A stretch of 64,000 nt of DNA from Neorhizobium galegae bv. officinalis (lineage in GTDB: Bacteria; Pseudomonadota; Alphaproteobacteria; Rhizobiales; Rhizobiaceae): contig CCRI01000002.1 in NCBI GenBank assembly GCA_000985875.1, forward strand, positions 310,001 to 374,000, read 5' to 3'. Made by a program: the position numbers and the translations under genes. Shown piece after piece: positions 8,474 to 16,855 of this stretch. Every line of letters starts with the position of its first letter. Positions within the stretch are counted from its first letter, which is position 1. Under the pieces are notes generated by a model. The model was given only the letters and a program-made list of their open reading frames with translations, ran no database searches and was not told the DNA's origin.

Positions 8474-8778
8474 AGCATATCTTCGTTCGTCCCTGAGACA
8501 TAGGGCAAGATCCTGCGGTGGCTTAGCGAACAGGTCCCCTTCCTCTGTGTTTGCCATCAAGGCCGCAGCGACTTGGACGTTTAAGTGGACATCCCTTCCG
8601 TCCTCATCGTCGAACGTATCAAAGATTGCGAACGAACTTGGACCCTCCTGTATCGCATACCAGGAAATCGTGCCAGGCTCGGCATTGACCAGCGGTATGG
8701 CTGATCGCAGAAATTCGCGACCGCCTCTTCCTTGCCGGATTTTGCCTCGAGCGGAACGTAGAGCGCGAATTTGGTCAT
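8474..8778 (-). pseudogene. Antibiotic biosynthesis monooxygenase-like (ABM) protein, frameshifted
   Basis: Reading from the ATG at 8778 gives MTKFALYVPLEAKSGKEEAV, typical of small (~100 aa) ABM-domain monooxygenases. The frame is lost near 8709, where a single C appears to be missing in TTTC(C)TG. The next frame continues the family sequence (FLRSAIPLVNAEPGTISWYA, EGPSSFAIFDTFDDE, HLNVQVAAALMA, LFAKPP). The normal C-terminal strand is not found before the LysR fragment. So it is a frameshifted, 3'-truncated copy. Confidence 0.65.
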
Positions 8779-8943
8779 GACCAGCTCCATCGGCACCTAT
8801 TGTGCCGCAACTTAAGGGACGCGCTAACCACGACAAATGTTTGGAGGTGGGAAAATCAAGCGCGTATCGATTGACGGGGCTATCTCGTCGGCGAACTCAT
8901 CGATGCTCTGCTGCGCATCGACGCGTCGGTCGAGATGGAGAGC

Positions 8944-9012
8944 AGGTCTCTTTCCTACGCCCGCCGTTCGGCCTGGTTTCCCTTTCCTGCGCCGGGAGGA
9001 CCAATAAAACCA
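8944..9012 (-). pseudogene. Possible adenylate kinase-like P-loop remnant
   Basis: On the minus strand one frame reads GFIGPPGAGKGNQAERRA followed by a stop. This resembles the P-loop start of adenylate kinase (GPPGAGKGTQAER). No continuing frame with the rest of the kinase is convincing. I call it tentatively as another decayed fragment in this graveyard region; chance similarity of a short glycine-rich motif is possible. Confidence 0.3.
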
Positions 9013-9018
9013 GTCTCG

Positions 9019-10482
9019 TCATGACGACACCCCCATGCACAGATACTTGAGCTCGAGGTAGTCATCCATTCCGTATTTGGAACCTTCGCGACCGTTGCCG
9101 CTCTCCTTCACGCCGCCGAACGGCGCAACTTCTGTTGAGATCAGTCCTTCATTGATCCCGACGATGCCGAACTCGAGCGCCTCGGCGACCCGCCAGACCC
9201 TGGAAATGTCGCGGCCGTAGAAATAGGCCGCGAGTCCGAACTGGGTGTCGTTGGCAAGCCGGATCGCCTCGCTTTCGGTCTCGAAACGGAAGATCGGAGC
9301 GACCGGTCCGAAAATCTCCTCCGCAAAAATCTGCGACTGCGGCGAAACATCTGCGATGACCGTCGGCTCATAGAAACTGTGGCCAAGCGAATGGCGGCTT
9401 CCTCCGGTCACAACGCGGCCACCGCTGTTCACCGCGTCGGCCACGAGTTCTTCGACCTTCGCCACAGCCTTGTCATCGATCAGTGGGCCGATCTGGATGC
9501 CGGCATCAAGGCCGTTTCCGACGGACATCGCCGCCACGGCCTCGCTCAGCCGCGCTACAAAGGCGTCATAAATACCGGTCTGTACCAGAAAGCGATTGGC
9601 GCAGACGCAGGTCTGACCCGCATTACGGTATTTCGAAGTGATTGCACCCTTGACCGCGGCCTCCACGTCCGCGTCGTCGAACACGATGAAGGGCGCATTT
9701 CCGCCAAGCTCCATCGACGTGCGCTTCACGGTCGCCGCGCACTGCGCCATCAGCACCTTGCCGATTTCCGTGGAGCCGGTGAAGCTCAGCTTGCGTACGA
9801 TCGGGTTGGATGTCAACTCGCCGCCGATCTCGCCGGCCGATCCGGTCACGCAGGACAGTACACCCTTCGGCACGCCGGCGCGTTCTGCAAGAACGCAAAG
9901 CGCCAATGCCGAGAGCGGAGTCTGGCTGGCCGGCTTGATGATCATGGAGCAGCCGGCCGCAAGTGCTGGGCCTGCTTTACGCGTGATCATCGCCGCCGGG
10001 AAGTTCCAGGGCGTGATCGCGGCGCAGACACCGATCGGCTGCTTGATGATGACGATGCGCTTGTCGGATGTGGGAGCGGGAATCGTGTCGCCATAGACCC
10101 GTTTCGCCTCCTCACCGAACCATTCGATATAGGAGGCCGCATAGGCGATCTCACCCTTGGCTTCCGCCAGTGGCTTGCCCTGTTCTGCCGTCATGATGGC
10201 GGCAAGATCGTCCTGGTGTTCGATCAGCAGATCGAACCATTTTCGCAGCATGGCGGCGCGCTGCTTTCCGGAAAGCGCCTTCCAATCGGACTGCGCCCTT
10301 TCGGCGCTTTCGATCGCCCGCCGTGTTTCCATGGCGCCCATGCGCGGAACCGCCGCGACCACGGAACCATCGGCAGGATTGGTGACGTCGAATACCCGGC
10401 CGTCATCCGCGTGATGCCATTCACCGCCGATAAAGCACTGGTCGCGCAGGAGCGATGGATCCTTGAGAATTAGAGCTGCCAT
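9019..10482 (-). CDS. gabD: NAD(P)+-dependent succinate-semialdehyde dehydrogenase
   Basis: 487 residues, the usual GabD length. It oxidises succinate semialdehyde to succinate. Visible are the cofactor-binding FTGSTEIGK, the general base region MELGGNAPF, the catalytic Cys in NAGQTCVCANRF (with the nearby second Cys of the CxC pair) and the substrate-specific C-terminus EGLISTEVAPFGG. An AGGA ribosome site precedes the ATG. It is the last gene of the minus-strand operon starting at 16583. Paired with the Fe-alcohol dehydrogenase two genes upstream, it would convert a 4-hydroxybutyrate-like intermediate to succinate. Confidence 0.9.
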   Translation of the reverse strand: MAALILKDPSLLRDQCFIGGEWHHADDGRVFDVTNPADGSVVAAVPRMGAMETRRAIESAERAQSDWKALSGKQRAAMLRKWFDLLIEHQDDLAAIMTAEQGKPLAEAKGEIAYAASYIEWFGEEAKRVYGDTIPAPTSDKRIVIIKQPIGVCAAITPWNFPAAMITRKAGPALAAGCSMIIKPASQTPLSALALCVLAERAGVPKGVLSCVTGSAGEIGGELTSNPIVRKLSFTGSTEIGKVLMAQCAATVKRTSMELGGNAPFIVFDDADVEAAVKGAITSKYRNAGQTCVCANRFLVQTGIYDAFVARLSEAVAAMSVGNGLDAGIQIGPLIDDKAVAKVEELVADAVNSGGRVVTGGSRHSLGHSFYEPTVIADVSPQSQIFAEEIFGPVAPIFRFETESEAIRLANDTQFGLAAYFYGRDISRVWRVAEALEFGIVGINEGLISTEVAPFGGVKESGNGREGSKYGMDDYLELKYLCMGVSS

Positions 10483-10505
10483 AGGAATATCCTTGTGTTT
10501 TTGAA

Positions 10506-10949
10506 TCAGGCTTGGACGGCAAGCGGCTCGAGCAGCCGTCTTGCCGTGTCGCCAAAAGGAACAGGTCGGCGCGACAGCCGGTCGACGTTAACGTGGATGA
10601 AAAATCCTTCGGCGGCGGCCGCGTCCTCGTCATTGCGGAACAGGCCGATTTCGTAGCGAACCGAGGAACTGCCGAGCTTTCTCACCCGGAGGCCCGCCGT
10701 TACGCGATCGGGAAAGGCCATCTCGGCATAGTAGCGGCAACCCGTTTCCACCACGAGAAACACCTCTGCGCCGTTCTTGATGTCGAGCACATCGTTTTCG
10801 ATGAGGTAGGCATTCACCGCCGTGTCGAACAGGCTGTAATGCACTACATTGTTCATGTGCCCGTAGATGTCGTTGTCCGACCAGCGCAGGCCGATCTCCC
10901 GGTAAACCTTGTAGGCCGAACGACTTGAAGGGATTGGACGTTCCGCCAT
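10506..10949 (-). CDS. Acyl-CoA thioesterase (hotdog fold, 4HBT/YbgC type)
   Basis: 147 residues. The N-terminal motif LRWSDNDIYGHMNNVVHYSLFD matches the 4-hydroxybenzoyl-CoA thioesterase-like signature with the catalytic Asp in place. Its ATG directly follows the TAA of the alcohol dehydrogenase gene (TAAATG), so the two are translated together. In this operon with an acyl-CoA ligase and an enoyl-CoA hydratase it would release CoA from a pathway intermediate or prevent CoA trapping. The exact thioester is unknown. Confidence 0.85.
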   Translation of the reverse strand: MAERPIPSSRSAYKVYREIGLRWSDNDIYGHMNNVVHYSLFDTAVNAYLIENDVLDIKNGAEVFLVVETGCRYYAEMAFPDRVTAGLRVRKLGSSSVRYEIGLFRNDEDAAAAEGFFIHVNVDRLSRRPVPFGDTARRLLEPLAVQA

Positions 10950-12110
10950 TTACCAGGCCGCCCTGTAGATGGAGAGCGCATCCGCCTCGCCGACCTCGCG
11001 CGGGTTGTTGACGAGGAGGCGCGTCTGTTTCATGGCGTCACGGGCCATTCCCGCCAGATGCTCCTCGCCTATGCCGACGTCGCGGAGTCTCGGCTGGAGG
11101 CCGAGCCTGGCCGACAGTCCTGCAAGCTTCTCGATGAACGCCGCGCAACGACCCTGGGCCCCCTGCTCCGATGCCAGATCCGGAAACGCGTCGGCCGCGA
11201 TTTCGGCGTAGACCGAAGCGGCTTCGGGCGCATTGAACCGCAGGACATGAGGAAGAACAAGCGCGTTGGACAGGCCATGCGGGATGTGGAACATGCCGCC
11301 GATCGGGTAGGCAAGCGCATGCACTGCGGCAACCGGAGAATTGGCAAAGGCCTGCCCAGCCAGCATCGATCCAAGCAGCATCGCACCGCGTACGGCACGA
11401 TCCTTGCCGTCCAGAACGGCCGCTTCGATATTCGCACCGAGAAGCTGGAGGGCCTGACGCGCCAGCATTTTCGACAGCGGATTGTTGTTGGCGCTCTTCG
11501 AGGCATAGGCTTCGATCGCGTGGACCATGGCATCGATGCCCGTGGCGGCCGTGATATGGGCAGGAAGGCCAAGCGTCAGATCCGCGTCGAGGATCGCGAT
11601 ATCGGGTAGGATGATCGGTGAAGACACGCCACGCTTTTCGTCGCCGCCGACGGTAATGATGGAGACCGACGTCACCTCGGACCCTGTCCCGGCGGTCGTC
11701 GGGACGAGCACCAGAGGCAATCGCGGCCCCTTTGCATTTCCGACGCCCCAAGCCCCATCGATATCCTCGCCCGAGCCGCAGAGAAGCGCCACGACCTTTG
11801 CGACGTCGAGCGAGGAGCCGCCACCGAAACCGATGATCCCGGTCGCACCAGCCGCCTTTGCCGCATCCGATGCCGCCATGACGGTGGCAAGCGACGGATC
11901 AGCCTCAACGCTGTCGAATACGACCGGCTCGACGCCCGACGCTGCAAGCGACACCAGAGCCGGTTCGCATAGTCCGAGTTTCCGCAAGCCAGGATCGGTT
12001 ACGAAGAGGATCCGCTGCCCGAGCTTCGTTCGGACGATACCGCCGATCTCGGCAGCCGCACCCGGCCGGAAGACTATCTGCGCAGTCGTGTTGAAAATGA
12101 ACGGGTTCAT
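10950..12110 (-). CDS. Iron-containing (group III) alcohol dehydrogenase
   Basis: The ATG at 12110 (MNPFIFNTT) follows AGGAGA at the right distance and gives 386 residues. The NAD site GFGGGSSLDVAK, PTTAGTGSEVT and the metal ligands in GIDAMVHAIEAY and the His pair in FHIPHGLSNA are all present. This family includes 4-hydroxybutyrate dehydrogenases (e.g. BlcB), 1,3-propanediol and related dehydrogenases. The adjacent gabD supports oxidation of a 4-hydroxybutyrate-like alcohol to the semialdehyde; other primary alcohols are possible. Confidence 0.87.
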   Translation of the reverse strand: MNPFIFNTTAQIVFRPGAAAEIGGIVRTKLGQRILFVTDPGLRKLGLCEPALVSLAASGVEPVVFDSVEADPSLATVMAASDAAKAAGATGIIGFGGGSSLDVAKVVALLCGSGEDIDGAWGVGNAKGPRLPLVLVPTTAGTGSEVTSVSIITVGGDEKRGVSSPIILPDIAILDADLTLGLPAHITAATGIDAMVHAIEAYASKSANNNPLSKMLARQALQLLGANIEAAVLDGKDRAVRGAMLLGSMLAGQAFANSPVAAVHALAYPIGGMFHIPHGLSNALVLPHVLRFNAPEAASVYAEIAADAFPDLASEQGAQGRCAAFIEKLAGLSARLGLQPRLRDVGIGEEHLAGMARDAMKQTRLLVNNPREVGEADALSIYRAAW

Positions 12111-12135
12111 GCAGTTCTCCTGTATCATCATCCGC

Positions 12136-13665
12136 TCAAGCAGCGGGGAGGCTCTCGCGAAGCTTCACGCGCAGGATCTTGCCGGATCCCGTCCGGGGTA
12201 TTTCGCTGACGACGAAAATCCGGTCCGGAACCTTGTAGGCCGACAGGCGCTCTTTGCAGTGTGTCAGCAACGCGGCCTCATCGAAAGCGCTAGCATCCTT
12301 GAGAACGACGCATGCGATGGGAACCTCACCAAGCATGGTATGTGGCATGCCTATCACGGCGCAGTCCATGACCGAGGGGTCAAGCAGGATTGTCTCTTCT
12401 ATCTCGGCCGGCGCGATGTTCTGCCCGCCTCGAATGATCAGTTCCTTCAGACGGCCGGTAATCGTCAGAAAGCCGTTCGCATCCGACTTGGCGAGATCGC
12501 CCGTGCGGTACCAGCCGTCGACGACCGCTTTCTGCGTTTCCTGCGGCTTGTTGTGGTACCCTTGCATGAGGTTGGGCCCTTTGCAGATCAGCTCGCCCTC
12601 AATGCCGGCAGGGACGTCCAGACCCGTTTTCGGATCGACCACCCGAACGGTAAGCCCCGGCAACGGCAGACCGCAGGAACCGGGCACCCGCCAGCGGCCG
12701 GGCCAGTTCATGGTCACCATGGTGGATGTCTCGGTAATCCCATAGCCATCGAGCAGGGGAACGCCGAAGAATTCTTCGAAATCGTTGTTCAGCGTGCCGG
12801 GCAGGATCGCGCCGGCGGACACGCAGAGTCTGACTGACGACAGCAGTTTCTCGCCGCTCGCCTGGCAGGCGGACAGGAAATAATGGAATACGGTCGGCAC
12901 GCCGGGCATGAAGGTGAATCGCCCCGTGCGGAGCAGTCCGGTCGCCTGTGTAGTGGAGAATTTCTCCATAATGTATTCGCTGGCGCCGGTCGCGATGATC
13001 GAAAGCACGGCGATGTTCAGCGCGTAGGAATGATAGAGCGGAAGCGTGTTGAGAACGACGTCCTTTTCGTTCATCCCTGCTATCGGCGTCCAGCAGGCCG
13101 CCGTCACCCAAAGCATGGATCTCGTCGAAAGAAGTACGCCCTTGGGCTGCCCGGTCGTTCCCGACGTGTAGACGATGTAGGCGGGTCGATCGACATCCGG
13201 ATCGTCCTCGAAACCGGGCGACTGCAGCCGCTCGATACCATCGAATCCAGAAGCCGGATCTGCATCGATCACGATGACCGGGCGATCGAGCCGCGACAGG
13301 ACGGCGTCCACCATCGGGCGCTTTTCGGGCACGCTCACGAGCACTGTGCATTCGGCGTCCGTCAAGCGATAAGCAAGCTCGGCCTCGGTGGATTCGATGC
13401 TCACCGGAACGGAAATCCCTCCGGCCCTTACGACCGCGAGGCAGGCGACGACCCAGTTGACCGAGTTCGGCAGGAAGATCGCGACGGTCTGCCCGCTCTG
13501 AAGCCCCGAAGCGACAAAGTGCGCCGCCAGAGCCTCAGTTTCCGCATCAAGTAGCGGATAGGTGACCGTCCTCCTCCGGTCCTCGAAGGCCATCTTTTCA
13601 GGATACAGGCGCGCATTCCGCCGGAGTATCTCCCCGACGGGCGCGATCAGATCGAAGTGTATCAT
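12136..13665 (-). CDS. AMP-forming acyl-CoA ligase
   Basis: 509 residues from the ATG at 13665, which has a GGGAGGAG ribosome site; an upstream extension overlaps the SDR gene and is not needed. Adenylate-forming motifs are complete: YTSGTTGQPKGVLLS, GYGITETSTM, YRTGDLAKSDANGF, GRLKELIIRGGQNIAPAEIE and the C-terminal catalytic Lys in RTGSGKILR. It activates a carboxylic acid as the CoA thioester. In a cluster with a branched-chain-type importer and an enoyl-CoA hydratase the substrate is probably an aromatic, heteroaromatic or alicyclic acid. Confidence 0.88.
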   Translation of the reverse strand: MIHFDLIAPVGEILRRNARLYPEKMAFEDRRRTVTYPLLDAETEALAAHFVASGLQSGQTVAIFLPNSVNWVVACLAVVRAGGISVPVSIESTEAELAYRLTDAECTVLVSVPEKRPMVDAVLSRLDRPVIVIDADPASGFDGIERLQSPGFEDDPDVDRPAYIVYTSGTTGQPKGVLLSTRSMLWVTAACWTPIAGMNEKDVVLNTLPLYHSYALNIAVLSIIATGASEYIMEKFSTTQATGLLRTGRFTFMPGVPTVFHYFLSACQASGEKLLSSVRLCVSAGAILPGTLNNDFEEFFGVPLLDGYGITETSTMVTMNWPGRWRVPGSCGLPLPGLTVRVVDPKTGLDVPAGIEGELICKGPNLMQGYHNKPQETQKAVVDGWYRTGDLAKSDANGFLTITGRLKELIIRGGQNIAPAEIEETILLDPSVMDCAVIGMPHTMLGEVPIACVVLKDASAFDEAALLTHCKERLSAYKVPDRIFVVSEIPRTGSGKILRVKLRESLPAA

Positions 13666-13688
13666 GTTGGCTCCTCCCAATCCTCCTG

Positions 13689-14444
13689 TTAGACCATGCA
13701 AAAGCCGCCATTGACACTGATCACCTGCCCCGTAATCCAAGACGAGGGCCCAGCGGCGAGAAATGTTACCATGGGTGCGACGTCGTCCGGCTTGCCGATG
13801 CGGCGTAGAGGATAAGCCTTGACGATCTTCTCCCGGTTCTTCTCAAGGAAGTCCGGGTCCGAATGAGATGTCTCGATCAGGCCGAGCGAGACAGTATTGA
13901 CTGTGATGTTGTTACGCCCGAATTCGCGGGCAAGCGACTTGCCGAGAGCGATCGTCCCGCCGCGTGCCGCCGCCGCCAGCGCGAGGTTCGCTTCGCCGAT
14001 CCGGGAACTGTCGCCGACGAGATTGATGATGCGGCCGGAATTCTGCGCGATCATCAGCGGCGCCACCTCGTGGCAGCAATTGATCGCGCCATAGAGGCAC
14101 ACGTCGACCTGTTGTTTCCAGTCCTCCGGTGTCGAATCCACGAAGCGCTGATATTTTACGTAGCCGGCATTGTTGACGAGGACGTCGACCGTGCCGAAAT
14201 CCGCCTTGACCCCGGCAACCATTGCCTTCACCTGGACATTGTCGCTGATATCCGCCTTGTAGGCCTTCGCCTTGCCACCGCTTGCCTCGATGGAAGAGAC
14301 GACCGCTTCGGCCTCATCTTTCGACCGGCTGTAGTTCACCGCGATGGCGGCCCCTTCTGCAGCAAGCGCGCGGGCGATATCTCCTCCGACGTCCCTGCCG
14401 CCGCCTGTGACCAGCGCCACCTTGCCATTCAGATTGGTGTCCAT
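13689..14444 (-). CDS. Short-chain dehydrogenase/reductase lacking the catalytic Tyr and Lys
   Basis: 251 residues with a good NAD(P) site (VTGGGRDVGGDIA), DVLVNNAG and the C-terminal GQVISVNGGF. It resembles the 2-hydroxycyclohexanecarboxyl-CoA dehydrogenase (BadH) group. However, where the family has YxxxK (as in YAACKGG) this protein has AAAARGG, so both the catalytic Tyr and Lys are replaced. The upstream Ser region reads VGDSSRIG. It may bind cofactor without classical catalysis, use another mechanism, or be inactive. It sits between the enoyl-CoA hydratase and CoA ligase genes in the operon with close spacing, so it is probably still expressed. Confidence 0.82.
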   Translation of the reverse strand: MDTNLNGKVALVTGGGRDVGGDIARALAAEGAAIAVNYSRSKDEAEAVVSSIEASGGKAKAYKADISDNVQVKAMVAGVKADFGTVDVLVNNAGYVKYQRFVDSTPEDWKQQVDVCLYGAINCCHEVAPLMIAQNSGRIINLVGDSSRIGEANLALAAAARGGTIALGKSLAREFGRNNITVNTVSLGLIETSHSDPDFLEKNREKIVKAYPLRRIGKPDDVAPMVTFLAAGPSSWITGQVISVNGGFCMV

Positions 14445-14510
14445 TGCATGTCTCCTTGGTAATGAGATGCTGCCTCTGCAGCACGCGTGTTGACTGGTTC
14501 GGCGCGGCGT

Positions 14511-15278
14511 TCAGCGGCCCCTAAACCGTGGCGGGCGCTTCTCGCCGAACGCCTTGCGTCCCTCGGCGTAGTCGTGGCTCGAACTTGCCTCGTCGATCAG
14601 CCTGTCCGCTTCGGTCTGATCGAGATTGCCCCGGGCGCAGCCGTTGAGGATGAACTTGGCTCCCCTGATCGTGAGGGGTGCACTGGCGGCCATGGCATTG
14701 GCACGATCGAGGGCAGTAGCGGTCGCATCGTCCGCCAACTCATCGATGAAGCCATTGCCAAGCGCCTCGTCGGCGGTGAAGCGCTTGGCCGAGTAGAGTA
14801 TCCGCTTCGCTTCGGTGACGCCGACAAGCGAAAACAGCTTGCGGGTTGCCGATACGCCGTAGACGATCGACAGGCGTGCGGCGGGAATGCCGAACACGGC
14901 GCTCTCCTCCGCGATCCGGAAATCGCAGGACATCGCCAGATGTGCGGCACCTCCGAGGCAATAACCGCGCAAGACAGCGATCGTGGGCTTGGAAACCTCG
15001 TATATCGCGTCACCCGCCGCATCGACGGCGACCTCGTAGCGAGCGCTTTCCTCGGCACCGCCCCTCACCGCATCGAATTCGCTGATGTCGGCGCCTGCCG
15101 AAAAGTCGGCGCCAGCACCCGTCAACAGAATGGCGCGGATATCCGCATCGGTGTCGAATGCGCCGAACCGCTGCGCAAGCTCGCACCACATCGCATAGGT
15201 CACGGCGTTGCGCTGCTTTGGCCGGTTCAGCGTGACGATGGCGATGCCATCGGATTTCTCGACCAGAATGTCGCTCAT
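14511..15278 (-). CDS. Enoyl-CoA hydratase/isomerase (crotonase) family protein
   Basis: 255 residues from the ATG at 15278 (MSDILVEKSDGIAIVTLNRP). Crotonase oxyanion-hole regions are present (GADFSAGADISEFD and LRGYCLGGAAHLAMSCDFRI). The position of the second catalytic Glu of hydratases reads PAARLSIVYG, which lacks a clear Glu pair, so isomerase, ring-hydrolase or thioesterase-like activity is possible. It is the second gene of the operon after the binding protein gene. In furoyl-CoA or cyclohexanecarboxylate routes a crotonase acts right after CoA activation and oxidation. Confidence 0.87.
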   Translation of the reverse strand: MSDILVEKSDGIAIVTLNRPKQRNAVTYAMWCELAQRFGAFDTDADIRAILLTGAGADFSAGADISEFDAVRGGAEESARYEVAVDAAGDAIYEVSKPTIAVLRGYCLGGAAHLAMSCDFRIAEESAVFGIPAARLSIVYGVSATRKLFSLVGVTEAKRILYSAKRFTADEALGNGFIDELADDATATALDRANAMAASAPLTIRGAKFILNGCARGNLDQTEADRLIDEASSSHDYAEGRKAFGEKRPPRFRGR

Positions 15279-15337
15279 GTCCTGCTCGCTCTCCTGCCGA
15301 CCGCAGCCGTTACCGCTGCTCATGCCATGGTGGGGTG

Positions 15338-15366
15338 AGTGCCCGGCGCGGTGAAAGCCGGGCACT
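15338..15366 (-). promoter_or_regulatory. Intercistronic hairpin after the binding protein gene
   Basis: Perfect 10-bp arms AGTGCCCGGC / GCCGGGCACT with a 9-nt loop, just beyond the stop of the branched-chain-type binding protein gene and before the enoyl-CoA hydratase gene. No T-tract follows in the minus direction. Probable role: 3' protection of the binding protein message or partial termination. Confidence 0.6.
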
Positions 15367-15374
15367 GCTTTCGC

Positions 15375-16583
15375 TCACTTCTTGACCAGCGGGCACTTGC
15401 TCTCGGAAAGCGGCCGGAAAGCCTTGTCGCCTGGAATGGTGGTGACGAGCTTCAGCAGGTCCCATTCGCTCTTGGATTCAGACGGCGCCTTGACCTGATA
15501 GACATACATGTCATGAACCATCCGGCCGTCCTCGCGGATCTTGCCGCCCTTGGCAAAGAAGTCGTTGACCGGCGTTTCCTTCATTTTCGCCATGACCTGT
15601 TTTGTATCCGTCGTGCCGGCGGCCTTCACTGCCTGCAGGTAGTGCATCGTCGAGGAATAATCTCCCGCGTCGCCCATATGCGGCGGACGCCCGACACGCG
15701 CCTGGAACTTCTTGGCGAAGGCGCGGGTTTCGTCATCGCGATCCCAGTAGAATGCGTTGGTGAGGATCATGCCCTGCGCGGTTTCGAGCCCGAGCGAATG
15801 GACGTCGGTGTCCCAGACAAGCAGGCCTGCAACCGTCTTGCCAGACGACGCAAGCCCGAATTCGGCGGCGGATTTCACTGCATTGACGAAGGTCGTGCCG
15901 GAGCCTGCCATAGCGACGACCTCGGCGGGCGATGCCTGGGCCTGCAACATGAATGCGCTGTGGTCGGAAGTTTCGATCGGATAGCGGACTGCACCCGACA
16001 CGGTCCCGCCGTTTGCCTTGACGATCAGGCTTGCATCGGCTTCCAGCGCATGGCCGAAAGCATAGTCGGCAGTCAGGAAGTACCAGTTTTTCTTGCCTTC
16101 GCGGATCAGCTCGTTGGCGGTGCCATTGGCCAGCGCATAGGTGTCATAGGAATAGTGAATGCTGTTGGGCGTGCAACTGTCATTCGTCAGACGCGACGTG
16201 CCGGAACCGTTGACGATCGCGATCTTGTCCTGATCCTTGGCAACCTGCGTCACCGCCAGCGCAATGCCGGAATTGATCAGATTGTTGATCATCCTCACGC
16301 CCTGCGACTCGTACCACTGACGGGCGGTCGAAACGGCCACTTCCGGCTTGTTCTGGTGATCGGCCACGAGGACTTCCACCGGACGGTCGAGAACCTTTCC
16401 GCCGAAATCCTCTACCGCCATCTTCACGGCGGCAATCGCGCCGTCCCCGGCTTCATGCGAGAACTGACCGCTGACATCGGTCAGGACGCCGATCCGGAAC
16501 GGCCCCGTATCTTGGGCCTGTGCCTGAATGCCCATCGCGCCCAAAGCCACGGCGCACGACAGCAAAATTCTTAAGCGCTTCAT
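15375..16583 (-). CDS. Branched-chain amino acid-type ABC transporter binding protein
   Basis: 402 residues from the ATG at 16583, which follows GGGAGGAT. A Sec signal peptide is clear (MKRLRILLSC to QAQAQD). The mature protein is a LivK/periplasmic-binding-protein type I (DTGPFRIGVLTDVSGQF; KVLDRPVEVLVADHQNKPEVA; DYAFGHALEADA). Many members with this architecture bind aromatic or other organic acids rather than amino acids. Its transporter LivGFHM is encoded divergently from the same promoter region. As the first gene of the CoA-ligase operon it likely captures the pathway substrate. Confidence 0.88.
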   Translation of the reverse strand: MKRLRILLSCAVALGAMGIQAQAQDTGPFRIGVLTDVSGQFSHEAGDGAIAAVKMAVEDFGGKVLDRPVEVLVADHQNKPEVAVSTARQWYESQGVRMINNLINSGIALAVTQVAKDQDKIAIVNGSGTSRLTNDSCTPNSIHYSYDTYALANGTANELIREGKKNWYFLTADYAFGHALEADASLIVKANGGTVSGAVRYPIETSDHSAFMLQAQASPAEVVAMAGSGTTFVNAVKSAAEFGLASSGKTVAGLLVWDTDVHSLGLETAQGMILTNAFYWDRDDETRAFAKKFQARVGRPPHMGDAGDYSSTMHYLQAVKAAGTTDTKQVMAKMKETPVNDFFAKGGKIREDGRMVHDMYVYQVKAPSESKSEWDLLKLVTTIPGDKAFRPLSESKCPLVKK

Positions 16584-16644
16584 CAATCCATCCTCCCAGA
16601 TTTGGCGCCGAAGCTCCTCCACGAGCGCCGACGATAAACTTGCG

Positions 16645-16663
16645 CTATCATACTTTATGATAG
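16645..16663. promoter_or_regulatory. 19-bp perfect palindrome in the divergent promoter (operator candidate)
   Basis: CTATCATACTTTATGATAG has perfect 8-bp arms around a 3-nt centre. It lies 62 bp upstream of the binding protein start, in the divergent region between the two operons, and shares ACTTTATG with the neighbouring motif at 16736-16758. This is the typical form of a dimeric repressor site. Confidence 0.55.
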
Positions 16664-16735
16664 GCATAGACCTCAGTCATGCTGCTATGCAAAAGGCCAT
16701 GCAATCAAGATAAACAGAATTTTCCCCGATACGCA

Positions 16736-16754
16736 AGCTTGCATTATTAGACTT
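16736..16754. promoter_or_regulatory. Shared regulon motif, copy 1
   Basis: AGCTTGCATTATTAGACTT is identical over all 19 bases to the reverse complement of the site at 21135-21153 and matches 16 of 19 in the site at 26831-26849. It lies about 100 bp upstream of the LivG-type start. I infer a binding site of the tandem HxlR regulator. Confidence 0.6.
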
Positions 16755-16855
16755 TATGTGTTTTTCTGTAGTTGCCTTTTCCGTTGGATGAGGCTTGCGG
16801 ACCGGCTTTGCCTGGCGCTGCTGGAAGAGAGAAATTCAGCCGGGAGGGAGGACTC

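Noticed and set aside
8219..8836. A 205-codon minus-strand open frame
   Set aside because: Only its middle matches an ABM monooxygenase; its N-terminus is out of frame with the true start and its C-terminus is antisense to the LysR fragment. It is treated as part of a frameshifted pseudogene.
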